Source: VBDM01 sp049802235 (GTDB lineage Bacteria > Pseudomonadota > Gammaproteobacteria > Burkholderiales > SG8-39). Taken from it: a stretch of DNA of 62,889 nucleotides. A model generated the notes under the pieces. It did not search any database and was not told where the DNA came from. It saw only the letters and a program-made list of their open reading frames with translations. Below are positions 17,668 through 26,802 of this stretch, in pieces. Every line of letters starts with the position of its first letter. Positions within the stretch are counted from its first letter, which is position 1. A program made the position numbers and the translations under genes. The stretch spans positions 1-62,889 of the forward strand of contig JBARMB010000073.1 in the NCBI GenBank assembly GCA_049802235.1. The letters are read 5' to 3'.

Positions 17668-19158
17668 TTAGCGGTCAACGCCGCCAATGCACAGGTACTT
17701 GATGACGAGGTAATCCTCGATGCCGTACTTCGAGCCTTCACGGCCGATGCCCGATTCCTTCACGCCGCCGAAGGGCGCAACCTCGGTGGAGATGAGGCCG
17801 GTGTTGATGCCGACGATGCCGTACTCGAGTGCTTCGGCGACGCGCCAGATGCGGCCGATGTCGCGTCCGTAGAAATACGACGCGAGTCCGAACTCGGTGT
17901 CGTTGGCAAGCCGGATCGCCTCCTTCTCGTCCTTGAAGCGAAACAGCGGCGCGACCGGGCCGAAGGTTTCCTCTTTCGCCACCTTCATCGTCGTGTTGAC
18001 GCCGGTGAGCACGGTCGGTTCGAAGAACGTGCCGCCCAGCGCGTGGCGCTTGCCGCCGACCAGAACTTTGGCGCCCTTGGATACCGCGTCGCTGATGTGC
18101 TCCTCGACCTTGGCCACGGCGGCGGGGTCGATCAGCGGCCCCTGTACCACGCCCGGCTCCATGCCGTTGCCGACCTTCATCGCTTTCACTTTTTCGGCGA
18201 GCTTGGCGGCGAAAACGTCGTAAACCTTGTCCTGCACCAGCAGCCGGTTGGCACAGACGCAGGTCTGGCCGGTGTTGCGGTACTTGGAAGTGATGGCCCC
18301 CTCAACAGCGGCGTCGAGATCGGCGTCGTCGAACACGATGAAGGGGGCGTTTCCGCCCAGCTCCATCGAAGCCTTTTTCACCGTTCCGGCGCACTGCCGC
18401 AGCAGGAGCTTCCCGACCTCGGTCGAGCCGGTGAAGGTGATCTTGCGCACTATCGGATTGGACGTCATCTCGCCGCCGATGGCGGACGAGCTTCCGGTGA
18501 CGACGCTGAACACGCCCTTGGGGATGCCGGCGCGCTCGCCCAGCTCCGCCATCGCCAGCGCCGAATAGGGCGTCGCGGTCGCGGGCTTGAGCACCATGGG
18601 GCAGCCGGCCGCGAGCGCCGGGCCCGACTTTCTCGTGATCATGGCGTTGGGAAAATTCCACGGCGTGATCGCCGCGCATACTCCGATCGGCTCCTTCAGC
18701 ACCACGATTCTCTTGTCGGCCTGGTGCTGCGGGATGGTGTCGCCGTAGATGCGCTTGGCTTCCTCGGCGAACCACTCGATGAACGATGCGCCGTAGGCGA
18801 TCTCGCCGCGCGCCTCCGCGAGCGGCTTGCCCTGCTCGGCGGTGAGGAGCTTCGCGAGGTCTTCCTGGTTCGCCATCATCAGGTCGAACCAGCGGCGCAA
18901 TATGACCGATCGCTCCCTGGCGGTCCTGGCGCGCCAGGCGGGCATGGCCGCGTTTGCCGCCTCGATGGCGCGGCGGGTCTCGGCCGCGCCCATGTTGGGC
19001 ACGGTGCCGAGTATCTCGCCGCTGGCCGGATTGTTGACGGCAATGGTCTTGCCGTTGTCGGCGTCGACCCATTTGCCGTCGACGTAGCACTGTTGGCGGA
19101 ACAACGAGGGGTCCTTGAGATTCAGCGCGGCGATGCCGGATATCTTGGGGTCGTTCAT
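17668..19158 (-). CDS. gabD: Succinate-semialdehyde dehydrogenase
   Basis: Aldehyde dehydrogenase oxidising succinate semialdehyde to succinate with NAD(P). The 496-residue protein has the cofactor segment ITPWNFPNAMITRK, FTGSTEVGK, the catalytic Glu in MELGGNAPFIVFDDADLD and the catalytic Cys in NTGQTCVCANR. Near-full similarity to GabD is clear from GYCAAITPWNFP-type and PFGGVKESGIGREGSKYG motifs. It stands alone, without a GABA transaminase next to it, so the precise physiological substrate is inferred from family likeness. Confidence 0.88.
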   Translation of the reverse strand: MNDPKISGIAALNLKDPSLFRQQCYVDGKWVDADNGKTIAVNNPASGEILGTVPNMGAAETRRAIEAANAAMPAWRARTARERSVILRRWFDLMMANQEDLAKLLTAEQGKPLAEARGEIAYGASFIEWFAEEAKRIYGDTIPQHQADKRIVVLKEPIGVCAAITPWNFPNAMITRKSGPALAAGCPMVLKPATATPYSALAMAELGERAGIPKGVFSVVTGSSSAIGGEMTSNPIVRKITFTGSTEVGKLLLRQCAGTVKKASMELGGNAPFIVFDDADLDAAVEGAITSKYRNTGQTCVCANRLLVQDKVYDVFAAKLAEKVKAMKVGNGMEPGVVQGPLIDPAAVAKVEEHISDAVSKGAKVLVGGKRHALGGTFFEPTVLTGVNTTMKVAKEETFGPVAPLFRFKDEKEAIRLANDTEFGLASYFYGRDIGRIWRVAEALEYGIVGINTGLISTEVAPFGGVKESGIGREGSKYGIEDYLVIKYLCIGGVDR

Positions 19159-19235
19159 GGGAGCTCCGATAGAAGGCTTGGATGGCGGGCCGAAGCGGCC
19201 GGAAACCGGGGAATCTTACCGCAAACCGGCAGACG

Positions 19236-21254
19236 CTACTTCAGGATCCGGTACAAGTCGCTGTAGTCGTCGGTCCAGAGCGAGACCTGTCGCTCGGTCT
19301 CGATTTCCTCTGCTGCCTCCGTCAGCGGCTCTCTTTCGAACGCCGCCGACGAGGCGCTGAGCAATACCCAACTGGAGCTGTAAACGCCGGCGTCATCGTC
19401 ATCCTCGCTGGTCACCAGCCGGGCTTGCAGCGAGTGACGCCGGGCCGCCTGCTGTACCACCGGGGCGAGGTCAAGGTAGCGGTTGGAGATATGCACGGCG
19501 AGGACGCCGCCGGGTTTGAGGTGGCGCAGGTAGGCGTCGAAAGCCTCGCTGGTGAGCAGGTGCACCGGAATCGCATCGCTGGAAAACGCGTCCAGCGCGA
19601 GGATATCGAAGTTCTGCTTTGCTTCCCGCTCCAGAGAGAGACGCGCGTCGCCGAGCGCCAGCTCCACGCGAGCGCGACTGTCCTTCAGGAAGCTGAATTC
19701 CGAATGGGCCAGCGCGACCACCTGGGGATTGATATCGTAGAAACGGTAGACATCGCCCGGCCGGCCGTAGCTCGCCAGCGTGCCCGCGCCCAGTCCGACC
19801 ACGCCCACCCGCAGCGGCCCCTGCCGGCCCGCGTCCAGGATCGCGAGGCCGATGCCCGAATCCCTGCTGTAATAGGTAGTGGGCCAGCCACGCCGTTGTT
19901 CATCGATAAACTGTTTGCCGTGAATGATGGTGCCGTGCGAAAGAATGCGCATCGCTTCGGGTCCTTCTCCGGAGTCCCGCACTTTGAGCACTCCGTAGAA
20001 ATTGCGCAGTGTGACGCGGGCGTCCTGCGCGTTTGACCTGTACACGTAGACAAGCCCCGCGCCGAGCGCGATGGCAAATGCCGCAAAGACGACGCGCGCC
20101 GGCAAAGCGCCGCGTCCGTGCAGGATGCTCGCGCGGTCCCGGTAAAGCGCCGCGAAGACGAGCAGGCACAGCGCGAACATGCCCATCGGCAGCTCGTAGA
20201 GATCGTCGAATGCACGCGGTGCGATCAGGCCCACCAGCACGCCGCCGAGGGCGCCGCCCAGCGCAAGCATCAGGTAGAAGCCGGTGAGATGGCGCGGATG
20301 CGGCTTGGTGCGTGCAAGCTCTCCATGGCAGACCATGCACGCCGCGAACAGGGTGGCCGAGTAGAGCGGAATCAGCAGCCAGATGCTCGGATTGGTGCTC
20401 GCCAGGCTGAGGCACACAGCGGCGAGGCCCGCCCCGAGCAGCGGCAGATACAGCCCGCGCCGGTACCAGCCCGAAGCCTCGAAGCACAGAATGAAGCTGA
20501 GCAGGTAAAGAGCGAGCGGCAGCACCCAGAGGAAGGGAATCGCGGCGATGTTCAGCGACATGTGGCTGGTGAAGGCGAGCAACAGCAACGAGGCGCAGCA
20601 CGCAAGTGCTGCCCACAGCGCCTGCAGGCCCGGCCCGGGTCTGTGCGGGAGTTCCCCGGAGGGCGTCATCGCTGCCGCCGCGCCTTTGCTGCGCCAGGCA
20701 GGGATCGCACACAGCAGCGCGAACACGGTGAAACCGGCCGACCAGGATGCGGCTTGCGAGCGCAGAGCGAGGAACGGCTCGATCAGCAGCGGGTAGGCGA
20801 GCAACGCGAGCATCGAGCCCAGATTCGAGAGTGCGAACAGGCGGTACGGCGTGGCGCCGCGATGCGCGCGCGTGTACCAGAACTGCAGCAGCGGACCGGT
20901 GGTGGACAGCACGAAGTAGGGCAACCCGATGCTGCTCGCCAGCAAACCCAGTATCAGCCAGGTGGGATCACCTCCACCGGCGGGCTTCCACGCCGCGCTC
21001 GGCGCAAGCGGCAACGCCGCGACTGCCGCCACGAGCAACGCGACGTGAATGAGGCGTTGCACGGCGGGCCGCACGCGGACGGCGCCGTGCGTGTACAGGT
21101 AGCCGAGCAGCAGCAGCACCTGGAAGAACAGCATGCAGAGGGTCCACACCGCCGCGGTGCCGCCGAACCACGGCAGGATCATCCTGGCGATGAGCGGTTG
21201 CACCTGGAACAGCAGGAACGCGCTCAGGAATATGGTGGCAGCGTAAAGAGCCAT
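19236..21254 (-). CDS. Membrane-fused spermidine synthase-like protein
   Basis: A 672-residue protein with two parts. Residues 1-400 contain ten or more hydrophobic helices, starting LSAFLLFQVQPLIARMILPWFGG, which is typical of the fused MFS/spermidine synthase group. Residues about 430-660 form a class I Rossmann domain with GVVGLGAGTLASYG, YDINPQVVALA and LALDAFSSDAIPVHLLT. The aminopropyltransferase fold is clear, but the real substrate of the membrane-fused group is not established. No speD lies nearby. Confidence 0.82.
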   Translation of the reverse strand: MALYAATIFLSAFLLFQVQPLIARMILPWFGGTAAVWTLCMLFFQVLLLLGYLYTHGAVRVRPAVQRLIHVALLVAAVAALPLAPSAAWKPAGGGDPTWLILGLLASSIGLPYFVLSTTGPLLQFWYTRAHRGATPYRLFALSNLGSMLALLAYPLLIEPFLALRSQAASWSAGFTVFALLCAIPAWRSKGAAAAMTPSGELPHRPGPGLQALWAALACCASLLLLAFTSHMSLNIAAIPFLWVLPLALYLLSFILCFEASGWYRRGLYLPLLGAGLAAVCLSLASTNPSIWLLIPLYSATLFAACMVCHGELARTKPHPRHLTGFYLMLALGGALGGVLVGLIAPRAFDDLYELPMGMFALCLLVFAALYRDRASILHGRGALPARVVFAAFAIALGAGLVYVYRSNAQDARVTLRNFYGVLKVRDSGEGPEAMRILSHGTIIHGKQFIDEQRRGWPTTYYSRDSGIGLAILDAGRQGPLRVGVVGLGAGTLASYGRPGDVYRFYDINPQVVALAHSEFSFLKDSRARVELALGDARLSLEREAKQNFDILALDAFSSDAIPVHLLTSEAFDAYLRHLKPGGVLAVHISNRYLDLAPVVQQAARRHSLQARLVTSEDDDDAGVYSSSWVLLSASSAAFEREPLTEAAEEIETERQVSLWTDDYSDLYRILK

Positions 21255-21335
21255 GAATGCAGACGAGGGGTTGATCTTCGCGAATGAAGCCTGCCGGCAG
21301 GGCCGGTTGCGGGCGCGGCCGTCTCGAAGCGGAAT

Positions 21336-22115
21336 CTAGAAGGTGCCGGGGTAAGCGCCGCCGTCGATGAGCAGATTCTGGCCGGTGATGAAGCCCGCCT
21401 GGGCGCTGCACAGGTAGGCGCAGGCGTCGCCGAATTCCGCGGGATCGCCCGTGCGTCCCGCCGGGATGGTCTTGATCCGGTCGGCGACGTACTGCTCTGG
21501 CGTGATGCCGCGCTCCCTCGCCGTTGCGGCGGCGACGGTGCGCACGCGATCGGTGTCGAACAGCCCTGGCAGCAGATTGTTGATGGTGACGTTGTGTTTC
21601 ACCGTCGAGCGCGCGACTCCCGCGATAAAGCCCGTCAGACCCGAACGCGCCCCGTTCGACAGGCCGAGACTGTCGATCGGCGCCTTGACCGCCCCGGAGG
21701 TGATGTTGACGACGCGCCCGAAACGCCGCGAGATCATGCCGTCGACGGTGGCCTTGACGAGCTCGATCGGCGTCAGCATGTTGGCGTTGATCGCCTTGAG
21801 CCAGTCTTCGCGGGTGAACTGCCTGAAGTCGCCCGGCGGCGGGCCGCCGGCGTTGGTGACCAGAATGTCCGGCTGCGGGCAGGCGGCGAGTACGGCAGCC
21901 CGGCCTGCGTCGGTGGTGATATCGGCGGCAACGACGAGGACCTCCGCACCGGTCGCGGTGCGCATCTCCGCGGCAGTCTTCTCGAGTTGCTGCCGATCGC
22001 GCGCGACGATGGTCACGCGGCAGCCCTCGCGCGCGAGCGACCACGCGCACCCTCGTCCCAGCCCCTTGCTCGCGCCGCACACCAGCGCGGCCCTGCCCCG
22101 AATTCCAAGATCCAC
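21336..22115 (-). CDS. SDR family oxidoreductase lacking the usual YxxxK
   Basis: A 259-residue short-chain dehydrogenase/reductase. The Rossmann motif is GASKGLGRG near residue 14, with VTNAGGPPPG in place of NNAG and the catalytic Ser in NITSG. At the position of the catalytic YxxxK the sequence is LSNGARSGLTG, so Tyr and Lys are both absent. This is a feature of a BKR-like SDR subgroup often mislabelled as 3-oxoacyl-ACP reductase. The activity is therefore uncertain. It lies 10 nt after the EamA transporter on the same strand. Confidence 0.82.
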   Translation of the reverse strand: MDLGIRGRAALVCGASKGLGRGCAWSLAREGCRVTIVARDRQQLEKTAAEMRTATGAEVLVVAADITTDAGRAAVLAACPQPDILVTNAGGPPPGDFRQFTREDWLKAINANMLTPIELVKATVDGMISRRFGRVVNITSGAVKAPIDSLGLSNGARSGLTGFIAGVARSTVKHNVTINNLLPGLFDTDRVRTVAAATARERGITPEQYVADRIKTIPAGRTGDPAEFGDACAYLCSAQAGFITGQNLLIDGGAYPGTF

Positions 22116-22125
22116 TCTGCGCTCC

Positions 22126-23043
22126 CTATAATAGTCGATTTGCCCGCTGCAGCGTCACCAGCATCACGCCGGCGAGCACCAGTGCGGCGCCCGCCAATTG
22201 TACCGGCGTCATGACTTCGTCCAGCCCGAGCCAGCCGAAAAATATCGTGGTGACGGGCCCGAGCGCTCCCACGAACGCCACTTGGTTGGCGCCGACGCGC
22301 CGCAACGCCTCCGCGGTGATGAACACCGGCAACACGGTGGAAACCAGCGCCATCGCGATCGCCAGGCCGTACACCTGGGGCGGCATCTGCAACGCAGAGA
22401 GCGGCCGCAGCAGGAAGAACTGCGCGATGCAGAAGCCGCTCGCGACGATCATGGCATAGGCGGTGAAGCGGACCGAGCCGACCCGCTGAACGACCTGGCT
22501 TCCGGCGACGAGGTAGATGGCATAGCCGACCGCGCTGGCAAAACACAGGCCGGCGCCGATGGGCAGGTTGACATTGCCGGTGCCGAGCGCGTGCGACATC
22601 ACCAGCGCGATCCCCGAGTAGGTGACGGCGAGCGCGAGCACTTCGCGTCCGCCTGCCCGCTTGCCCAAAAACGCCAGCGAAAGCACCACCACTAGCGTCG
22701 GGTACAGAAACAGGATCAGGCGCCCGAGTCCGGCGGAAATGTATTGCAGCCCGAGGAAATCGACGAAGCTGGCGAAGTAGTAGCCGATGAAACCGAGGAA
22801 TACGATCGCCCAGGCGTCCCGGCGGGCGACCGGCGCGCGCCTCCCATCGCGTCCCGCCCATGCGGCCGCGACGAGGAAGAACGGCAGCGAGAAGGTCATC
22901 CGCAGGGCGAGCAGGGTGATCGGATCGACGACGTAGGCATAGGCGAACTTGATCAGGATCGGCCGCAGCGAGAAGCACACGACCCCGGCGATCGCAAACG
23001 CGATCCCCAAGGCGCGGTAGCGCGTGTCGGCAGAGATCGGCAC
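22126..23043 (-). CDS. EamA/DMT family transporter
   Basis: A 305-residue inner-membrane protein with ten predicted helices in two EamA repeats (e.g. RYRALGIAFAIAGVVCFSLRPILIKFAYAY-like first helix region and a second repeat from about residue 155). It belongs to the drug/metabolite transporter superfamily, so it exports small metabolites; the substrate cannot be read from sequence. It is directly upstream of the SDR gene, with which it probably forms an operon. Confidence 0.85.
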   Translation of the reverse strand: MPISADTRYRALGIAFAIAGVVCFSLRPILIKFAYAYVVDPITLLALRMTFSLPFFLVAAAWAGRDGRRAPVARRDAWAIVFLGFIGYYFASFVDFLGLQYISAGLGRLILFLYPTLVVVLSLAFLGKRAGGREVLALAVTYSGIALVMSHALGTGNVNLPIGAGLCFASAVGYAIYLVAGSQVVQRVGSVRFTAYAMIVASGFCIAQFFLLRPLSALQMPPQVYGLAIAMALVSTVLPVFITAEALRRVGANQVAFVGALGPVTTIFFGWLGLDEVMTPVQLAGAALVLAGVMLVTLQRANRLL

Positions 23044-23217
23044 TGCCGGTTATCGCCGCACCGACCCGGACCGGCCTGCGGACGCGGGCGGCAGATGCAA
23101 TGCGGCGGCGAGGAGCGGTTCGGCCATGGCGAGGATGGGTGTCGCTTGAGGTGGGGATCGAATGATAAAATTATAATCTTTCGGCACGCTCTCACACGGA
23201 CACGGCACGCTCGCATC

Positions 23218-23943
23218 ATGGCAGGACATTCCAAGTGGGCCAACATCAAGCACCGCAAGGCCGCGGCGGATTCGAAAAAGGGCAAGGTTTTCACGCGGCT
23301 GATCAAGGAGATCACCGTCGCCGCGCGCATGGGCGGGGCCGATCCGGCAATGAACCCGCGGCTGCGCCTGGCGATCGAAAAGGCCGCCGAGGCCAATATG
23401 CCCAAGGACAACGTCGAGCGCGCGATCAAGCGCGGCAGCGGCGATCTCGAGGGCGTCAATTACGAGGAAATCCGCTACGAAGGCTACGGCGTCGGCGGCG
23501 CCGCGGTGATGGTGGACTGCCTCACCGACAACCGCATCCGCACCGTCGCCGACGTGCGCCACGCTTTCACCAAGCACGGCGGCAATCTCGGCACTGACGG
23601 CTCGGTTGCCTACCTTTTCAGCCACTGCGGCCAGTTTGTCTTCGCTCCGGGGACGAGCGAGAACAAGGTCATGGAAGCCGCGCTCGAGGCCGGCGCCGAG
23701 GACGTGATAGCCAACGATGACGGCTCGGTGGAGGTCGTCTGCGCGCCAGCGGATTTCGTCGCCGTGAGGGAAAAGCTGGCGAAGGCGGGGCTCAAGCCCG
23801 AGTTCGCCGAAATCACCATGAAGCCTGTGGCCGAGAACGCGCTGAAGGGCGAGGAAGGCGTGCGGATGCAGAAGCTGCTGGATGCGCTCGAATCGCTCGA
23901 CGACGTGCAGGACGTCTACACCACCGCGGTGATCGACCAATAA
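23218..23943 (+). CDS. yebC: YebC/PmpR family protein
   Basis: A 241-residue member of the TACO1/YebC family, described both as transcriptional regulators and as factors relieving ribosome stalling. The N-terminus MAGHSKWANIKHRKAAADSKK is the exact family start. VNYEEIRYEGYGVGGAAVMVDCLTDNR lies in the middle and the acidic C-terminal domain follows. The frame is open far upstream, but ATG 23218 is the only family-consistent start. A TATAAT box (23172-23177) lies 40 nt upstream. yebC precedes ruvCAB as in many proteobacteria. Confidence 0.95.
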   Translation: MAGHSKWANIKHRKAAADSKKGKVFTRLIKEITVAARMGGADPAMNPRLRLAIEKAAEANMPKDNVERAIKRGSGDLEGVNYEEIRYEGYGVGGAAVMVDCLTDNRIRTVADVRHAFTKHGGNLGTDGSVAYLFSHCGQFVFAPGTSENKVMEAALEAGAEDVIANDDGSVEVVCAPADFVAVREKLAKAGLKPEFAEITMKPVAENALKGEEGVRMQKLLDALESLDDVQDVYTTAVIDQ

Positions 23944-24064
23944 TCTCATTGCTGCCGGTCCGAGGTCGCGGCACTCTTGGCGGGTGGGCCGCCGCGGGCG
24001 GCAGTCCAGGAGCTTTAATGCAGGCGGCGCGAGATTCAAGCGCAGCGGGTCGTATAATCCGGCA

Positions 24065-24598
24065 ATGGCCGGTTCCGCGCTCAGGATTCTTGGCATTGAC
24101 CCGGGTTTGCGCGTCACCGGATTCGGCATCGTCGAAAAAAACGGCCACAAGCTTGCCTATGTCACCAGCGGCTGCATCAAATCGCAGCACACCGAACTGC
24201 CCGATCGCCTCAAAGCCATCCTCGAGGGCCTGCGCGAAGTGATCGCGACACATCAGCCGCAACAGGTTGCCGTGGAGAAGGTCTTCGTCAACGTCAACCC
24301 GCAATCGACACTCGCGCTCGGCCAGGCCCGCGGCACCGCCATCTGCGCCGCGGTTGACGCCGGTCTCCCGGTCGCGGAATACACCGCGCTGCAGGTGAAA
24401 CAGGCCGTGGTCGGCAACGGCCACGCAAAAAAGGAGCAGGTGCAGGAAATGGTGAAGCGCCTGCTCAGGCTTACCGGTGCGCCCTCGGCCGACGCCGCCG
24501 ACGCGCTCGCCTGCGCCATCTGCCACGCCCACGGCGGGCAGGGGCTGGGCGCCATCGTCACGCGCGGCTTGCGCGTGAAGAGAGGCAGGCTCGTATGA
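24065..24598 (+). CDS. ruvC: Crossover junction endodeoxyribonuclease RuvC
   Basis: Resolves Holliday junctions by paired nicks. The 177-residue protein has catalytic acidic residues in GIDPGLRVTGFG (Asp), AVEKVF (Glu) and PSADAADALACAICH (two Asp). ATG 24065 gives MAGSALRILGIDPG, the usual start. The stop codon overlaps the first base triplet of a 68-bp tandem repeat that separates it from ruvA. Confidence 0.96.
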   Translation: MAGSALRILGIDPGLRVTGFGIVEKNGHKLAYVTSGCIKSQHTELPDRLKAILEGLREVIATHQPQQVAVEKVFVNVNPQSTLALGQARGTAICAAVDAGLPVAEYTALQVKQAVVGNGHAKKEQVQEMVKRLLRLTGAPSADAADALACAICHAHGGQGLGAIVTRGLRVKRGRLV

Positions 24599-24730
24599 AC
24601 GGCCGTCCCGGCCCGGAGACAGGGGAGCGCGAGGGGGGGTATCCCCTCGCGTCGTGCGCAACATGAGCGGCCGTCCCGGCCCCGAGACAGGGGAGCGCGA
24701 GGGGAGGTATCCCCTCGCGTCGTGCGCAAC
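24595..24730. repeat. Two tandem 68-bp repeats between ruvC and ruvA
   Basis: Units at 24595-24662 and 24663-24730 are nearly identical. Each begins ATGA(A/G)CGGCCGTCCCGG and ends GTCGTGCGCAAC; ruvA then begins ATGATCGGCCG, echoing the unit start. Each unit contains a hairpin with arms CGCGAGGGG / CCCCTCGCG. The arrangement looks like insertion or amplification at the ancestral ruvC-ruvA ATGA overlap. Confidence 0.9.
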
Positions 24731-25312
24731 ATGATCGGCCGGCTCGCCGGCGTGTTGCTCGAGAAAAATCCGCCGCAGATTCTGGTGGACGCGGGCGGCG
24801 TCGGCTACGAGGTCGAAGTGCCGATGAGCACCTTCTACAATTTGCCCGCCACAGGAGAACGGGTGACACTGCTCACGCACCTCGCGGTGCGCGAGGACGC
24901 GCATCTGCTCTACGGCTTTGCCACCGAGCCCGAGCGGCGCGCGTTCCGGCAGTTGCTGAAGATTTCCGGCGTCGGCGCGCGCACCGCGCTCGCGGTGCTC
25001 TCGGGGATGAGCGTGGCCGAGCTCGTCGAGGTGGTCGCGGCGCAGGAATCCGGCCGTCTGGTGAAAATTCCCGGCATCGGCCGCAAGACCGCCGAGCGCC
25101 TGTTGCTCGAGCTGAAGGGCAAACTCGGCGCCGAGTTCGTCGGCGGGGTTGCGGTCAATCGCCCGAGGCCGGCGACCAGCGATGTCATGCACGCGCTGCT
25201 CGCGCTCGGCTACAGCGACAAGGAGGCGATGGCGGCGGTCAGGCAGTTGCCGGATGGTTTGTCTGTCTCCGAGGGCATCCGCCAGGCGCTGAGATCGCTC
25301 TCGAAAGCATGA
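24731..25312 (+). CDS. ruvA: Holliday junction branch-migration protein RuvA
   Basis: DNA-binding subunit that targets RuvB to Holliday junctions. The 193-residue protein begins MIGRLAGVLLEKNPPQILVD and has the two helix-hairpin-helix motifs (ISGVGARTALAVLSG and IPGIGRKTAERLLLEL) and the C-terminal RuvB-binding domain. ATG 24731 lies directly after the 68-bp repeats with no clear Shine-Dalgarno; GTG 24722 is a less likely alternative. Confidence 0.95.
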   Translation: MIGRLAGVLLEKNPPQILVDAGGVGYEVEVPMSTFYNLPATGERVTLLTHLAVREDAHLLYGFATEPERRAFRQLLKISGVGARTALAVLSGMSVAELVEVVAAQESGRLVKIPGIGRKTAERLLLELKGKLGAEFVGGVAVNRPRPATSDVMHALLALGYSDKEAMAAVRQLPDGLSVSEGIRQALRSLSKA

Positions 25313-25342
25313 AGCGTCGAGCATCGGGCTGTAAGATAGCGC

Positions 25343-26383
25343 ATGGCCATTGAAACCGACCGCCTGATCTCCGTCGCACCCGCTTCGCCGCAGGAAGAGG
25401 CGTTCGAGCGCGCGCTGCGGCCGAAATCACTTGCCGAGTACGTCGGCCAGGAAAAGATCCGCGGGCAGTTGTCGATCTTCGTCGAGGCGGCGCGGAACCG
25501 CAAGGAAGCGCTCGACCACGTGCTTTTGTTCGGGCCGCCGGGACTGGGCAAGACGACGCTCGCGCACATCATCGCGCGCGAGATGGGCGTGAACCTGCGC
25601 CAGACCTCGGGCCCGGTGCTCGAGCGTCCCGGCGATCTCGCCGCGATCCTCACCAACCTCGAGCCGAACGACGTGCTCTTCATCGACGAGATCCATCGGC
25701 TCTCGCCCGTGGTCGAGGAGATCCTCTATCCCGCGCTCGAGGATTTCCAGATCGACATCATGATCGGCGAGGGCCCGGCGGCGCGCTCGGTGAAGCTGGA
25801 TCTGCCGCCGTTCACCCTGGTCGGCGCCACCACCCGCGCCGGCATGCTCACCAATCCGCTGCGCGATCGCTTCGGCATCGTTGCGCGGCTGGAGTTCTAC
25901 ACCGGCGCCGAACTGCGCCGCATCGTCGACCGCTCGGCGGGCCTGCTCGAGGTGGAGATTTCCCCCGAGGGCGCGCTCGAGATTGCCAGGCGCGCGCGCG
26001 GCACCCCGCGCGTGGCCAACCGGCTCCTGCGCCGGGTGCGCGATTTCGCCCAGGTGCGGGCCAAGGGCGACATCTCGCGGGAGGTTGCGGATGCCGCGCT
26101 CGCGATGCTCGACGTGGACGTGCTCGGGCTGGACGTGATGGACCGCAAGCTCCTGCTCGCGGTGATCGAAAAATTCTCGGGCGGCCCGGTCGGGCTGGAC
26201 AATCTCGCGCACGCAATCGGCGAAGAATCCGATACGATCGAGGATGTGATCGAGCCGTTCCTGATCCAGCAGGGCTATCTGCAGCGCACCTCTCGCGGTC
26301 GGGTGGCGACCGTTTCGGCGTACCGCCATCTCGGGCTGGCGGCGCCGAAGCCCGCCGGCCCCGGGGAGTTGTTCGGAGAATGA
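25343..26383 (+). CDS. ruvB: Holliday junction helicase RuvB
   Basis: AAA+ hexameric motor that drives branch migration with RuvA. The 346-residue protein has RPKSLAEYVGQEKI, Walker A GPPGLGKTTLA, Walker B FIDEIHRL, sensor 1 GATTRAG and arginine-finger region LRDRFGIV. The C-terminal winged-helix domain ends at GELFGE. Its stop overlaps the ybgC start (ATGA). Confidence 0.97.
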   Translation: MAIETDRLISVAPASPQEEAFERALRPKSLAEYVGQEKIRGQLSIFVEAARNRKEALDHVLLFGPPGLGKTTLAHIIAREMGVNLRQTSGPVLERPGDLAAILTNLEPNDVLFIDEIHRLSPVVEEILYPALEDFQIDIMIGEGPAARSVKLDLPPFTLVGATTRAGMLTNPLRDRFGIVARLEFYTGAELRRIVDRSAGLLEVEISPEGALEIARRARGTPRVANRLLRRVRDFAQVRAKGDISREVADAALAMLDVDVLGLDVMDRKLLLAVIEKFSGGPVGLDNLAHAIGEESDTIEDVIEPFLIQQGYLQRTSRGRVATVSAYRHLGLAAPKPAGPGELFGE

Positions 26384-26802
26384 TCGGGCAAGGCGGGCAC
26401 AAACCCTTTTCGTGGCCGATCCGCGTTTACTATCAGCATACGGACGCGGGCGGTATGGTGTTCCATGCGAATTACTTCGACTTCATGGAGTGCGCGCGCA
26501 CCGAGTTGCTGCAATCGCTCGGCTTCGATCTCGGGGAACTTGCGCGCCGCGATCATGTCCTTTTTGTAGTGCATTCGGCGCAAATCGCCTACCATAGGCC
26601 GGCGTTGCTGAATGACCTCCTGACCGTCACGGCGCGGGTTGCGCGGGTCGGCCGTGCTCGGCTCGAGTTCGAACAAGCGGTGAAGCGCGCGGAAGAACTG
26701 CTCGCGAGTGCGGCGCTGACGCTCGCTTGCGTCAGCGCCCGCAGCTACAGGCCCATCGCGGTGCCCGAGGCGATTCGTAAAAAGCTGGAAGGAAGGCGAT
26801 GA
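26380..26802 (+). CDS. ybgC: Tol-Pal-associated acyl-CoA thioesterase YbgC
   Basis: Hotdog-fold thioesterase found as the first gene of tol-pal operons. The 140-residue protein carries the 4-hydroxybenzoyl-CoA thioesterase-type motif VYYQHTDAGGMVFHANYFDF with the catalytic Asp. It overlaps ruvB by 4 nt and tolQ by 4 nt, placing ruvCAB and the Tol-Pal genes in one coding run. Confidence 0.94.
   Translation: MIGQGGHKPFSWPIRVYYQHTDAGGMVFHANYFDFMECARTELLQSLGFDLGELARRDHVLFVVHSAQIAYHRPALLNDLLTVTARVARVGRARLEFEQAVKRAEELLASAALTLACVSARSYRPIAVPEAIRKKLEGRR

Noticed and set aside
17050..19266. Very long plus-strand open frame opposite gabD and the glycosyltransferase
   Set aside because: It is the antisense shadow of two clear minus-strand genes in GC-rich DNA; it has no domain and no RBS.
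20118..21287. 389-codon plus-strand frame opposite the spermidine synthase-like gene
   Set aside because: Low-complexity Arg/Gln/Glu text, a mirror of membrane helices; shadow of the real gene.
22744..23217. N-terminal extension of yebC
   Set aside because: The MAGHSKWANIKHRK start is universal in the family; the extension is antisense to the EamA gene.
24595..24730. CRISPR-like array between ruvC and ruvA
   Set aside because: Two contiguous 68-bp units without spacers and no cas genes; it is a tandem duplication.
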